This document shows, piece after piece, positions 39,555-47,933 of a DNA stretch of 64,000 bases. Within the stretch, counting starts at the first letter, position 1, and every line of letters begins with the position of its first letter. The stretch covers positions 682,001 through 746,000 of the forward strand of contig NZ_CP027236.1 in NCBI RefSeq assembly GCF_002999235.1. The letters are read 5' to 3'. The notes beneath the pieces are model-generated. The model worked only from the letters and a program-made list of their open reading frames with translations. It searched no databases and was not told the DNA's origin. The position numbers and the translations under genes were made by a program. This DNA comes from Actinomyces sp. oral taxon 897 (GTDB lineage: Bacteria; Actinomycetota; Actinomycetes; Actinomycetales; Actinomycetaceae).

Positions 39555-40907
39555 ATGGGACGCTTCAGCTCTTTGCTGATGGACTCAGTCAGGAAATATG
39601 GTCGTGCATACCAAATGCTGTTTAAGCTTGAGGAGAATAGGTCTGCTTGGAGTCGACGCCATCTTCTCATGCTTGATTTCAGTGAAGGTCGACGAACCTG
39701 GTTAGAAAAAGAGTCAATCGACATTAGGACTACGATCTTAATCGATCTGGCAAAGAAGTTTTATCTACCTGCACAGGGTGGCAAAAAGAGAGAAAACTTT
39801 TTATACATTCCGCTCGGATGGAGAACGAAGGAATCATATCTTCAGTACGACTGTTCATTAAACGACGGGCATTCCGCTTCCCTCATGAATCGCAAGTTTA
39901 ATGAAGGATACGCATATTGGCTGTTTCTGCAGTGGTTCGGTGACGACTTGCCTGAATGCATTAACGAATATGTTGCTCGGATCGTATGCAATGACGCACG
40001 CAAGGATAAGAGTCAATGTTTCTGTACGTGTAACGAGTTTCGTGTTCATAATCTGCATTGGGAGAGCTTGGGGTCGCAACCGCAATTTGATCAGTATCTT
40101 GAAAAGGTTGAGAAACATCATATTGTTGCGATCAAGTTGCGCGCGGATCGTGACTTTTCATTGATTAAGACCTCAGAGCGTCGTACCGGGGTGTGGCGCA
40201 GTAGTCTTATGCCGGGATCGGACAGAACAGGGTATTGCGTGAAAAGGACTGCGGTGACCAGACCTATCGAATCGATAAAGGTTTTTATGCCAAAAGATAT
40301 ACGTCTAGTAAGAGCGTATGGCACTTATGGTGGTCAAATTTCTGCCCCCACCAATAGAAAAATGGATATTTATTCTGATCGATGGGGAGCTAATCATGAT
40401 AGAGATGTCCCTGTTGGGGCGATTAGTATACGCTGGCTCTTCTGGATAGCTCCATGTCGCACACAAATTATTTTTCCGACCCTTCATGGCTACTTGGTGT
40501 CGTTCATCTGTTGCGTATTTTGGTTTTTTGGTCGAGTATCATATCGTGATCCTCAGGCGCGCGGTGGCGCATTCTTCCTTATGACCGCCCTGCTCGCCCC
40601 CTTTGTCGTGGCGGGAGTGACGGAATCGATCAAATCTTCCTACATGCATCGTCAATTGACTAAACGTTACAGGCGTGCCTTAGCAGCTCTCGTTGTGCTG
40701 GTTATTACCTTTCTATTAAGCCCGACCGGACCACGGATTCTCGCGGTTCGCTCACCTCACGAAGGGTTTCCTGTTGCATGGATAGGGGCGTCGTGGTGCG
40801 ATTGGATTCTTCTTTCTCCGCGAATACTAATCATAGTTGTTATAGGTGTTTATGCTTCTTGGATTTTTCGCATGAGTAAATCGATCGCGCCACAGAAAGG
40901 TACATGA
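39555..40907 (+). CDS. AT-rich gene for a large membrane protein, unknown
   Basis: 450 residues. N-terminal ~300 residues appear cytoplasmic or extracytoplasmic and soluble (LNDGHSASLMNRKFNEGYAY; two Cys in CFCTCNEF; a beta-rich part with FMPKDIRLVRAYGTYGG). Four hydrophobic helices follow in ~320-445. Homology not recognised. The beta-domain-before-membrane layout recalls actinobacterial membrane proteins of unknown role. Low GC (about 43 %) and unusual codons mark recent transfer. AGG-like sites before the ATG are weak. Confidence 0.65.
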   Translation: MGRFSSLLMDSVRKYGRAYQMLFKLEENRSAWSRRHLLMLDFSEGRRTWLEKESIDIRTTILIDLAKKFYLPAQGGKKRENFLYIPLGWRTKESYLQYDCSLNDGHSASLMNRKFNEGYAYWLFLQWFGDDLPECINEYVARIVCNDARKDKSQCFCTCNEFRVHNLHWESLGSQPQFDQYLEKVEKHHIVAIKLRADRDFSLIKTSERRTGVWRSSLMPGSDRTGYCVKRTAVTRPIESIKVFMPKDIRLVRAYGTYGGQISAPTNRKMDIYSDRWGANHDRDVPVGAISIRWLFWIAPCRTQIIFPTLHGYLVSFICCVFWFFGRVSYRDPQARGGAFFLMTALLAPFVVAGVTESIKSSYMHRQLTKRYRRALAALVVLVITFLLSPTGPRILAVRSPHEGFPVAWIGASWCDWILLSPRILIIVVIGVYASWIFRMSKSIAPQKGT

Positions 40908-40981
40908 GACACGAGATAGGGTAGGTGCGCTTTTCTCCCCCAGCGTTCTCCCTGGACTTCCGTCCCTCCTCACGGTTGTCT

Positions 40982-41019
40982 GTCTGGTGCCCGACCGTCC
41001 CTCGGGCGGTGTACCAGAC
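40982..41019 (+). terminator. stem-loop between the AT-rich gene and the DUF6907-like gene
   Basis: GTCTGGT (40982-40988) with ACCAGAC (41013-41019), inner GCCCGA with TCGGGC. A two-tier stem without T-tract; could be terminator or leader structure. Confidence 0.4.
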
Positions 41020-41048
41020 CAGACGAAGCGCGGAGGAGGAGCTCAGCC

Positions 41049-41393
41049 ATGCACAACCACCCAGTCCGGGTGAACAGATCCTGTCCAGCCTGGTGTGTCG
41101 CCATCCACGATCCGGAGGATCCTCCGTCAGATTACCTGCACGAAGCTCTCTGCCGTGGGGTTCCCTGCGTCGTCCTAGAGCGGCGCACCAACGAGGACGG
41201 TGCCGTGTTACGTAACCCTGCTGCTGCAACATTGTACCTTGAACAGTACCGCTACGCTGCAGACCGTGATACCTGGCTCTACCTCGGAGACGGATTCCAC
41301 GGCTTCGACCTGAGCCCGGAGAGCGCGCGGCGGCTGACAGCCATGCTGCTGATGTATCTGGAGGAGGTGAATGAGATGGATGAGGCGGTGTAG
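41049..41393 (+). CDS. DUF6907-like small protein
   Basis: 114 residues. CPAWCVAIHDPEDPP with paired Cys and His near the start, LEQYRYAADRDTWLYLGD, and a helical end (LSPESARRLTAMLLMYLEEV) resemble the DUF6907 proteins common on Streptomyces mobile elements. Possibly metal-binding. GGAGGAGG lies upstream of the ATG. Confidence 0.6.
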   Translation: MHNHPVRVNRSCPAWCVAIHDPEDPPSDYLHEALCRGVPCVVLERRTNEDGAVLRNPAAATLYLEQYRYAADRDTWLYLGDGFHGFDLSPESARRLTAMLLMYLEEVNEMDEAV

Positions 41394-41414
41394 GCGTATA
41401 GGGTAAATCCATAG

Positions 41415-41450
41415 CTCAGGAGAGGAGTAGCCTCTCTTGAGTTTTCTTTT
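41415..41450 (+). terminator. rho-independent terminator
   Basis: CTCAGGAGAGG (41415-41425) pairs with CCTCTCTTGAG (41431-41441), one G-T pair, loop AGTAG, then TTTTCTTTT. Ends the DUF6907-like gene. Confidence 0.88.
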
Positions 41451-41542
41451 GCGTACTGCGCGTTGTCTTGTCACCCTCAGTTCTCGCGACCTGTTGCCTG
41501 CCTGGCATAATCACAACCACTTTGCTACAATACCATACAGAA

Positions 41543-42736
41543 ATGAGTCGCCGTTCAGACAAGCCCACTAGCTCCGTCTCCACCGTTCATCGCCTGCGCA
41601 GAGCCAAGGCGGCACTGCTCGCTGTCTCGCTGACGCTTGCCGGTATCCTGCTCATCATGTCCAACGGGTGGCTGGCCGGACAGGATCTCGGCACATGGAG
41701 CTGGCTACACGCCCTGCCACTCGGTGAACTCGGCGGGACGCTGTTCGGCGCCGGGCTGCTCAGTACTCTTTTTGAATACACCTTCCACCGGGACCAGGAA
41801 GAGGCCACCGTGGAGCGGTTCCGGCAGACGATCCACGACGAGGCACCTGCCTTGCGCGACGCCGTGATTGAGGCCTTCCGATTCCAGCGTCAGGACGTGG
41901 GTCGGATCGCGACATCGGAGCTGCTGGACGACCTGGCCGAGACAAGCCTGGGATTGCGCTTCGGTGACGCAGCCTTCGGCCGGGAGGTGTATGGGGATAT
42001 TAAGCACCAGGCTATCACGGCGGAGGAGCGCTGGTACGATGCTCGTATCGACGCAACCCTAGCTATAGCTAGGGTTAGAGGCTTCGCCTCTAACCCTTTC
42101 TTCGATTTACTTGTTCGTTGGGAATACCGGGTGGTACCACGCCACCGGTTCCGGAAGTTCGCGGTAGTGTCAGACCGACGGCGCTACGAGGAGCTGGCAG
42201 CTCAGCGCGGGGAGACGAGCGTGTGGTATCGCCGGCCAGCAGCCGGGTTTGACGTCACCGACCCGGAGGTGTTCGCGCTGGAGCAGTTCACCGTGGACGG
42301 AGACGAAGTATCTTTCGAGCGCCAGGTAGACGATGTGTCACAGGTCTACGTGGTAGACCTCGGAGAAGAAGTTGTTCAACGAGGTGAGTCAGTAGTGGTG
42401 TCGTTCCGGTTTAGAACACGGACCAGGCGTGACGGACATGTCGTTCACCTGGATATTGATCGTCCAACCAGGGGGCTGGAAGTCGAGTTCCACTACAGCG
42501 ACGCCGATGTTGCTGAGGTGCGGATGCTTGATTTCGCCTCCATTGGTGAAGGTGGGCGTGCAGACAGAGACCAGGAGACAAAGACGCTACGCTACCGCTA
42601 TGACGGATGGCTGTTCCCACGGGCAGGCCTCGTCTTTTCTTGGACGCTACCGAAGACACTAGCGGCCGCTGCCATGTCATCGAGTTCAGCACGACAGACG
42701 CAGCACGAGCACACCCGTCCATCCAAGGCGGCTTAA
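41543..42736 (+). CDS. two-TM membrane protein of unknown function
   Basis: 397 residues. Two N-terminal membrane helices (AALLAVSLTLAGILLIMSN and a second at ~65-85), then a helical segment with EATVERFRQTI, and a C-terminal beta-rich domain (~210-375; QVYVVDLGEEV, VVVSFRFRTRTRRDGHVVHL, LEVEFHYSDADVAEV). TACAAT (41526-41531) precedes the ATG at 41543 by 11 bases. A 43-bp cluster of palindromes inside the gene encodes ATLAIARVRGFASNP and looks inserted. No family recognised. Confidence 0.68.
   Translation: MSRRSDKPTSSVSTVHRLRRAKAALLAVSLTLAGILLIMSNGWLAGQDLGTWSWLHALPLGELGGTLFGAGLLSTLFEYTFHRDQEEATVERFRQTIHDEAPALRDAVIEAFRFQRQDVGRIATSELLDDLAETSLGLRFGDAAFGREVYGDIKHQAITAEERWYDARIDATLAIARVRGFASNPFFDLLVRWEYRVVPRHRFRKFAVVSDRRRYEELAAQRGETSVWYRRPAAGFDVTDPEVFALEQFTVDGDEVSFERQVDDVSQVYVVDLGEEVVQRGESVVVSFRFRTRTRRDGHVVHLDIDRPTRGLEVEFHYSDADVAEVRMLDFASIGEGGRADRDQETKTLRYRYDGWLFPRAGLVFSWTLPKTLAAAAMSSSSARQTQHEHTRPSKAA
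42055..42097 (+). repeat. overlapping palindromes inside a coding sequence
   Basis: 42055-42076 is a perfect 22-bp palindrome with arms AACCCTAGCTA / TAGCTAGGGTT. 42071-42097 is a second hairpin, AGGGTTAGAGGC, loop TTC, GCCTCTAACCCT. The AGGGTT segment belongs to both, so only one can form at a time. Confidence 0.9.
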
Positions 42737-42897
42737 ACGGGTGCGCTCGTACTGGGGAGGCGAGCGACCCTCACCTCCTGCCTGTCGCTCAGTCGCCGCC
42801 CATGGTACTCACCCCCTCATCATCTGCCTGCCGGACACCATCGATGCTACTCATAAGTATGTAGACTCTCAAGTGGCATCCGTTCACGCTGGGCTAC

Positions 42898-43119
42898 ATG
42901 GCCCAGGGAGAACTCCAGCGGACGGTGGGCGCGAACCTGCGCGCCTGGCGCCACGCCCGCGGCCTGAGCCAAGAAGCCTTCGCCGAGGTCCTGGGCGTGC
43001 ACCGCACCTACATGGGCGGTGTCGAGCGAGGCGAGCGCAACCTCACCCTGCGCAGCCTGGAACGCATCGCCGAGGTACTGGAGGTGGACCCCCGGAAGCT
43101 GCTGGAACCGGTGGGGTGA
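42898..43119 (+). CDS. XRE-family transcriptional regulator
   Basis: 73 residues, one HTH (GANLRAWRHARGLSQEAFAE ... HRTYMGGVERGERNLTLRSL). Cro/CI-type DNA-binding protein, probably controlling the element. The ATG at 42898 lacks a clear ribosome site. A partial dyad TACT-CATA-AGTA at about 42848-42859 upstream may be its operator. Confidence 0.8.
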   Translation: MAQGELQRTVGANLRAWRHARGLSQEAFAEVLGVHRTYMGGVERGERNLTLRSLERIAEVLEVDPRKLLEPVG

Positions 43120-43145
43120 GCAACCTCACTACGAGGAAGGCCGGG

Positions 43146-43529
43146 CTACTCTCCCCGCACCACCTTCTGCACCGTGCTCCTGCTGACCCCGAGCTGTCTC
43201 GCCGTGCCCTTGATCGTCCCGACAGCGGCGTAGGCCTGGCGAACCCGCTGGCGGAAGGACTCATCGGCGATGTCGGTGCGCAGCCTCAGACCAGCACGCT
43301 TCAGGTGACGAGCCACGGTCTGCCGATGGAAGCCAAACCGCTGAGCGAGCTCCTTGACCGTGCAGCCGGCCTGGTATAGCTCCACCATCTCCTCAACCAG
43401 CTCAGGCCTGAGGTAGCGGTTGATGCGCCGGGGCGCAGACACGGTAGCCCTGCCGCCGTCAGGACCCTCGGTATCAGCAGCCCGGTCAGGGGAGCCACCC
43501 GAACCCTCCTGGGCAGCATGCTGCATCAC
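43146..43529 (-). CDS. helix-turn-helix protein (resolvase C-terminal type)
   Basis: About 127 residues with two HTH motifs: LVEEMVELYQAGCTVKELAQ then FGFHRQTVARHLKR, and TIKGTARQLGVSRSTVQKV. Resembles the DNA-binding tail of resolvases/invertases without the catalytic domain. Start unclear: GTG 43529 or ATG 43526, or a later GTG. Convergent with the XRE gene, 26 bp apart. Confidence 0.65.
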   Translation of the reverse strand: MMQHAAQEGSGGSPDRAADTEGPDGGRATVSAPRRINRYLRPELVEEMVELYQAGCTVKELAQRFGFHRQTVARHLKRAGLRLRTDIADESFRQRVRQAYAAVGTIKGTARQLGVSRSTVQKVVRGE

Positions 43530-43564
43530 GTACCGCCAGCAGGCTTCCCAGAGGTTAGAGTGGG

Positions 43565-43976
43565 ATAGGGTTGCGCCGACCGCAAGCCGCTGGGACTCCC
43601 AGCGGCTCTCGTCGTCTCCGGGAGTCAGGGCGATAACTCGCCGAGCGGACCCCAGAGCCCGTCTCCGGCTCTACCCTTGTCTGCACCTTTAGCACGGGGT
43701 TTCCCCTTTGTTTCGGAGGGAAGCTGTTGCACGAGCTCCTTGCAGATCCCGCGGGCTCCTGTGCCGGTCCCTCACCGGGTTCCGAGGTATATCGGGATAA
43801 ACCGTAAGGCCCCGTACGCTCCTCCGCGGGTCGTGAGATCTGCAGGAAAGTGCGCCCGCGCGGGGCGGACGGCGTGGCCTTGTCCGGCTCCCAGGACGCA
43901 AAGGGCGTGCCAGCCGAGCAATGCAGGCGCACAAAGCCTGAGAGCGCCCGTCATGCGGTGACGGGCGCTCTCAGGC
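43565..43976 (+). ncRNA. candidate large structured RNA
   Basis: A gene-free tract full of complementary segments: 43585-43594/43598-43607 (10 bp), 43629-43633/43638-43642, 43645-43650/43679-43684 enclosing 43654-43659/43667-43672, 43696-43699/43703-43706, a two-part long-range helix 43741-43748/43837-43844 plus 43749-43754/43824-43829 enclosing hairpins 43764-43768/43774-43778 and 43803-43806/43815-43818, then 43853-43857/43863-43867, 43896-43899/43905-43908, and a final 18-bp stem 43936-43953/43959-43976. Loops and junctions are purine-rich on the plus strand. No known RNA family recognised. Confidence 0.5.
43936..43976. terminator. 18-bp perfect stem-loop
   Basis: GCCTGAGAGCGCCCGTCA, loop TGCGG, and the exact complement. 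No T-tract on the plus strand; TTTGTG follows on the minus strand. GCCTG (43936-43940) can instead pair with CAGGC at 43924-43928, a competition like that of antiterminator and terminator. Confidence 0.6.
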
Positions 43977-44249
43977 ACGTGTACAGAGCTCACCCTCGTC
44001 GTGGGGGATCCTTCAGGCGGCGAGGCGCGACGGCGCTTTTACGCAGTAGCAGCGCGGGCCGTCACGTCATCTCCGCCTGACGTGTGTGACGCAGGTGCCT
44101 TGTTGTACCGCTTGTCGCCCTATAAGCACCACCTCCTCGGTCTGACTGTCGCACCACAGTATAGAACATATTTAGCCATGGTATAGGATATATTTACTTG
44201 AGACGCATAGTCTCTGGACACAGAAGGTTGGGCTCGCTGTGATGAGAAG
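43977..44249. other. 273-bp tract without a gene
   Basis: No supported coding sequence. AT-rich stretch around 44160-44200 (TATAGAACATATTTAGCC and TATAGGATATATTTAC) contains several possible -10 elements, which may drive the XRE gene at 44250. Confidence 0.4.
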
Positions 44250-44495
44250 GTGTCTGGTACCTCGCCCAAGCCGCCCATCTCGTCTGCTGCCGGCGAGTTC
44301 GGGGCGCGGGTGCGTGCCCGACGCCGGGAGCTGGGGCTGTCCCAGGAGGCCCTGGCCGAGGGCAGCGAGCTGCACTGGACGTTCATTGGCCAGGTCGAAC
44401 GCGGCCAGCGCAACCTGTCCCTGCACAACATCCTGCGTGTCGCCCGTGTCCTGGACGTGGATCCGGGGGAGCTGGTACGGGGGTTACGTGGGTGA
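44250..44495 (+). CDS. XRE-family transcriptional regulator
   Basis: 81 residues, HTH region GARVRARRRELGLSQEALAE ... ELHWTFIGQVERGQRNLSL. Close in layout to the regulator at 42898. GTG start at 44250, weak ribosome site. Probably the last gene of the element. Confidence 0.75.
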   Translation: MSGTSPKPPISSAAGEFGARVRARRRELGLSQEALAEGSELHWTFIGQVERGQRNLSLHNILRVARVLDVDPGELVRGLRG

Positions 44496-44696
44496 GCGGC
44501 GCCGGTCGCCGTCGACTGCGGCCCGTCCCCGTTCCGCCACCTACCTGCACCTACCTGACGCCGGACCGGTCGCGTCCCCGCGGTGCTCGACTCCCGACGC
44601 GGGCCCCGCCCCCCGGCGGCACGAACAGGAGATACTCCGGCGGGACGGGCCCTGTCCTACTCGTCCTGCCCCCATGAGGCAGGCACGATAGAGCCT

Positions 44697-45452
44697 ATGA
44701 GCTCACAGCCGCCGTCCCGGCCCTCCCACTCCTCTCCTAAGGGACTGCTCCAACGTCTTGTTGAGGTTATTAGGATTGCCATCTCCTACTTCTCTTCCGA
44801 GGGACCGCCCTCGTCAGTTCCTGGTCCCGCACCCCGGGGAGTCAATGACAACCACCACGGCCACCGCACGTTCCTGTACGCTGTTGTCGTGGTCCTGGTG
44901 GTGCTGGGGGCCATTGTCTACCTGTGGGTCAACGGCTACCTCTCTGCTGAGGTCAAGTTCGGGATCCTGATCGGGGCCGTGATACTGCTCATGATCATTA
45001 TGTTCCTGTTCGGTGACGAGATCGGGGAGTACCTCTTCAAGCTCCTGCTCCGGCTCCTGACACTTCCCTTTGTCCTCCTGTTCAGGGCCGGCCGCGGGAT
45101 TTGGCGCGCCCTGAACAAGAGGTCCTCGAGGCAGGCCACCACCTACGGGCAGAGTCCGCAGACCGGCTACGGGCAGGCCACCAGCTATGGGCAGGCCCAG
45201 TCCGCTACCCAGACAGGGCCCCACGGCATCGCAGGAGCCCACAGCACCACAGCTCCTGGCACCCCAGGGCCTCGCGGCACGCAGGGCACGCCCCCGCAGA
45301 TCGGCTACGGCACCCAGTCTCCTCACGGCACCCAGCCCACGCCCACCACCTATGGGCAGACCCCCGGCTACGGGCAGAGTCCGCAGACCGGCTACGGCCG
45401 GCCCGGGGCCACGGGCTACGGCACCCAGCCCCCCTACGGTCAGACCGGCTAA
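44697..45452 (+). CDS. membrane protein with GYQ-rich low-complexity tail
   Basis: 251 residues. Two membrane helices (~56-78 LYAVVVVLVVLGAIVYLW and ~85-105 ILIGAVILLMIIMFLFG), an amphipathic basic segment (LLFRAGRGIWRALNKRSSR), then ~110 residues of Gly/Tyr/Gln/Thr/Pro repeats with units like TTYGQ, TGYGQ and SPQTGYG. Such tails are seen in prion-like or phase-separating proteins, but here the role is unknown. The 201-bp gap before it shows no gene. Confidence 0.75.
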   Translation: MSSQPPSRPSHSSPKGLLQRLVEVIRIAISYFSSEGPPSSVPGPAPRGVNDNHHGHRTFLYAVVVVLVVLGAIVYLWVNGYLSAEVKFGILIGAVILLMIIMFLFGDEIGEYLFKLLLRLLTLPFVLLFRAGRGIWRALNKRSSRQATTYGQSPQTGYGQATSYGQAQSATQTGPHGIAGAHSTTAPGTPGPRGTQGTPPQIGYGTQSPHGTQPTPTTYGQTPGYGQSPQTGYGRPGATGYGTQPPYGQTG

Positions 45453-45625
45453 GAGATCCCCACGCCCGGGGGACGGGTCCCGGTCACCCTCGGGCCCGGT
45501 CAGGCGCCGTCGAGGCCCTCACGCCAGCGGCAGGACAGATACCTCACGCGCCGAGGCCCAGCTCCTCACACCCGCCAGCAGGACGGTTGCGCAGACCGGC
45601 CCCGGGAGCCTGCCGGGCACACTCC

Positions 45626-45726
45626 GTTCTCACGAGCAACAAGTACCGTTCTCACGACAAACAAGTACCGTTCTCACGACGAACAAGTACCGTTCTCGCG
45701 AGCAATAAGTACCGTTCTCGCGAAAA
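45626..45726 (-). repeat. 22-bp tandem repeat array, locus 4 (4 full units plus partial)
   Basis: Partial GTTCTC at 45626-45631, then full units at 45632, 45654, 45676 and 45698, each ending in AAGTACCGTTCTC, then GCGAAAA. Same orientation as locus 3. It lies between the GYQ-tail gene and the HAD phosphatase; the rest of the 45453-45855 gap shows no gene. Confidence 0.92.
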
Positions 45727-45855
45727 GGGCGGGGAGGGTGGGGCGTCGGTCCTCAGGGTGCCTGAGGCGCTACAGGCACCCCGGGGCAGGCGGCCGTGGT
45801 CAGATCACGTCGTGCCGGTGTGGCGGCCTCCGGGGCTCCCTGCGATGATGCCTCT

Positions 45856-46791
45856 ATGACGCCTGCCCCCCTTCCACCTCGCCTGGTTAACGCCCTGCCC
45901 CGGACGGTGGATCTCCGGCTCGTGGTCAGTGACATGGACGGGACGCTCCTGGACGGCGACGGCTGTCTGCCCGCCGGCCTGCACGAGGTGCTGGCGCGCA
46001 TGAGGGAGCACGGGGTCCTGTTCGCCCCCGCCTCCGGACGCCAGCTGGGGAACCTCCAGGAGCTCCTGGGGGAGATCGTGGCCCAGGGGCCCGTGATCGC
46101 CGAGAACGGCACCATTGTCGCCGACGGCCCCAGGGTCATCTACACCAACACCATGCCCGCTCCCGCCGTGCGCCAGGCCGTGCTGGCCACACGGCGGCTC
46201 TTTGAGCAGGGCTACGACGTCGGCATCGTCGTCTCAGGCGTGGAGCGGGCCTACGTGGAGCGCCGTGACGAGCGCTTTATGGAGCAGGTCCGCCGCTTCT
46301 ACGCCTCCTGCCAGGAGGTGGACGACCTGCTGACCATTGACCTGGACAACGTGGTCAAGGCGGCCACCTTCGACTTCCAGGACGTGGAGAGGGGCAGCTC
46401 CCAGGCCCTCATGTCCGCCGTCACCGGCGTCCAGGTCATGGCCGCCGGGATCCACTGGACTGACATGATCTCCTACACCGCCTCCAAGGGCCTGGCCCTC
46501 AGGGCCCTCCAGGAGGCGCACGGCATCACCCCTGCCCAGACGGCCGTCTTCGGGGACTACCTCAACGACCTGGGCCTGTACGACTACGCCGATCTCTCCT
46601 TCGCCATGGAGAACGCGCACCCCGGTATCCAGGCCGTCGCCAACTACACGGCCCCGGCCAACACCGACGACGGCGTCCTGCGCACCATCTCCGAGCTCCT
46701 GCGTCGCACCCCGCCCGGGGTCGGGCCCCGTCCCCAAGGCCCTGGGACAGGGCCGGCAGCTAGGCGGCCACGGCCTCACGCAGCGACCTGA
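45856..46791 (+). CDS. Cof-type HAD hydrolase
   Basis: 311 residues. HAD motif I DMDGTLLDGDG, motif II APASGR, motif III Lys in TASKGLALRALQ, motif IV GDYLNDLGLYDYA. Cytoplasmic phosphatase of sugar phosphates or cofactors, substrate unknown. The ATG at 45856 matches the family start. Its 3' end overlaps the convergent alpha/beta hydrolase by 32 bp. Confidence 0.9.
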   Translation: MTPAPLPPRLVNALPRTVDLRLVVSDMDGTLLDGDGCLPAGLHEVLARMREHGVLFAPASGRQLGNLQELLGEIVAQGPVIAENGTIVADGPRVIYTNTMPAPAVRQAVLATRRLFEQGYDVGIVVSGVERAYVERRDERFMEQVRRFYASCQEVDDLLTIDLDNVVKAATFDFQDVERGSSQALMSAVTGVQVMAAGIHWTDMISYTASKGLALRALQEAHGITPAQTAVFGDYLNDLGLYDYADLSFAMENAHPGIQAVANYTAPANTDDGVLRTISELLRRTPPGVGPRPQGPGTGPAARRPRPHAAT

Positions 46792-47809
46792 GCGCGTCCG
46801 CGCGGAACTCACGCATGGCGGCCGCCCAGGGGATGTAGTCGGCGCCGTGGTACATCCCCGGCTCCGTCCTGACCGTCACCCTGTTACCGGCCTGGGCGAG
46901 CCTGTCGGCGTAGGCCAGGTCCTCGGCGTAGAAGAGGTCGAGGTCACCGACACCGACCCACGCCCGAGCCAGGCCCCGCAGGTCCTCGCGCTGGACCGGG
47001 GAGGCGTAGGGGCGCGTCTCCGGCTCGCTGGCGGAGTGGCCGAGGTAGGCCTTCCAGGCCTCGACGTTCTGGTGCGCGGTCCACACGAAGTCGCCGCGCC
47101 CGGGCACCTCCACGCCACCGGCCCCGGTGGTGCAGTCCAGCATGGGGTAGACCAGGAGCTGGAGGGCCAGCGGCACCCCCGCGTCATGGGCGCGCTGGGC
47201 CAGCGCCGCGGCGATACCGCCCCCCGCGCTGGCCCCGCCCACGGCGATACGCCGGGGGTCCACGCCCAGGTCCTGGGCGTGCTCGTGCACCCAGGTCACG
47301 ACGTCGAAGGCGTCGTCGAGCCCCGCGGGAAAGGGGTGCTGCGGGGCCAGGCGGTAGTCCACCGAGATGACCAGCAGCCCCAGCTCGTAGGCGATCCGGC
47401 TGCACCACGGGTGGTCCTGGGCGGGGGAGCCCGAGATCATGCCGCCACCGTGGAACCACACCAGGACCCCGGTCGGCCCCTTCTCGCCGCGCTCGGGGGT
47501 CTCGTAGAACCAGGTGCGCACCGCCCGGTCCGGGCACATGACGATGCAGGGGTGCCCCAGGCCTCGGGGGAAGACCCTGCCCATGGTCATGGTCGAGCCC
47601 CGTCGCCGCCTGGAGGGGGCAGGCTCGGGGGCCTGCGTGGGCCCGTGCCCCAGGACGAGCAGCGGGGCGCGGAGCTCGGGGGAGACCAGGTGGAAGGCGG
47701 GCCCCAGGTCAGGGCGGCGGGTGCTGAACGCCGTCGCCGCCCCCAGGGCGGCCAGCCCGGCCAGGGCGAGGGAGCCGACGGAGTGGGTCTGCGCCGAGCA
47801 CGGGATCAT
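46760..47809 (-). CDS. alpha/beta hydrolase (HSL-type esterase/lipase)
   Basis: 349 residues. Oxyanion motif HGGG in WFHGGGMISGS, nucleophile in GGASAGG, acid in GVGDLDLFYAEDL, His in GMYHGADY. Hydrolyses an ester, substrate unknown. The first ~70 residues contain a hydrophobic stretch (LALAGLAALGAATAF), perhaps a membrane anchor. ATG at 47809 with AGGAG upstream. Confidence 0.88.
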   Translation of the reverse strand: MIPCSAQTHSVGSLALAGLAALGAATAFSTRRPDLGPAFHLVSPELRAPLLVLGHGPTQAPEPAPSRRRRGSTMTMGRVFPRGLGHPCIVMCPDRAVRTWFYETPERGEKGPTGVLVWFHGGGMISGSPAQDHPWCSRIAYELGLLVISVDYRLAPQHPFPAGLDDAFDVVTWVHEHAQDLGVDPRRIAVGGASAGGGIAAALAQRAHDAGVPLALQLLVYPMLDCTTGAGGVEVPGRGDFVWTAHQNVEAWKAYLGHSASEPETRPYASPVQREDLRGLARAWVGVGDLDLFYAEDLAYADRLAQAGNRVTVRTEPGMYHGADYIPWAAAMREFRADALRSLREAVAA

Positions 47810-47933
47810 GGGGATCTCCTGAGACGTGAGGCACGATTGGGACCTGTGCAGGCTACGTCCTCCGCGGCCCGTCCACCTCACCTGTCTGGTAGGGACGTAT
47901 GGCGGAGATCCCGGGGCCCTCAGGCAGGAGGGG

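Noticed and set aside
43745..43800. Cobalamin-riboswitch-like GGAACCCGGTGAGGGACCGG on the minus strand
   Set aside because: Only one segment is similar; the other conserved boxes are not found and no cobalamin gene follows.
43555..43961. Several 80-125 codon frames on both strands in the structured tract
   Set aside because: No ribosome sites, Ser/Pro/Arg-rich sequence, and they cross the stems that explain the composition.
44496..45600. Duplicate of the tRNA-Pro 3' end marking the right boundary of the element
   Set aside because: Searched by eye for GGGTTCAAATCCCGCC-like sequence and found none; the boundary is left open.
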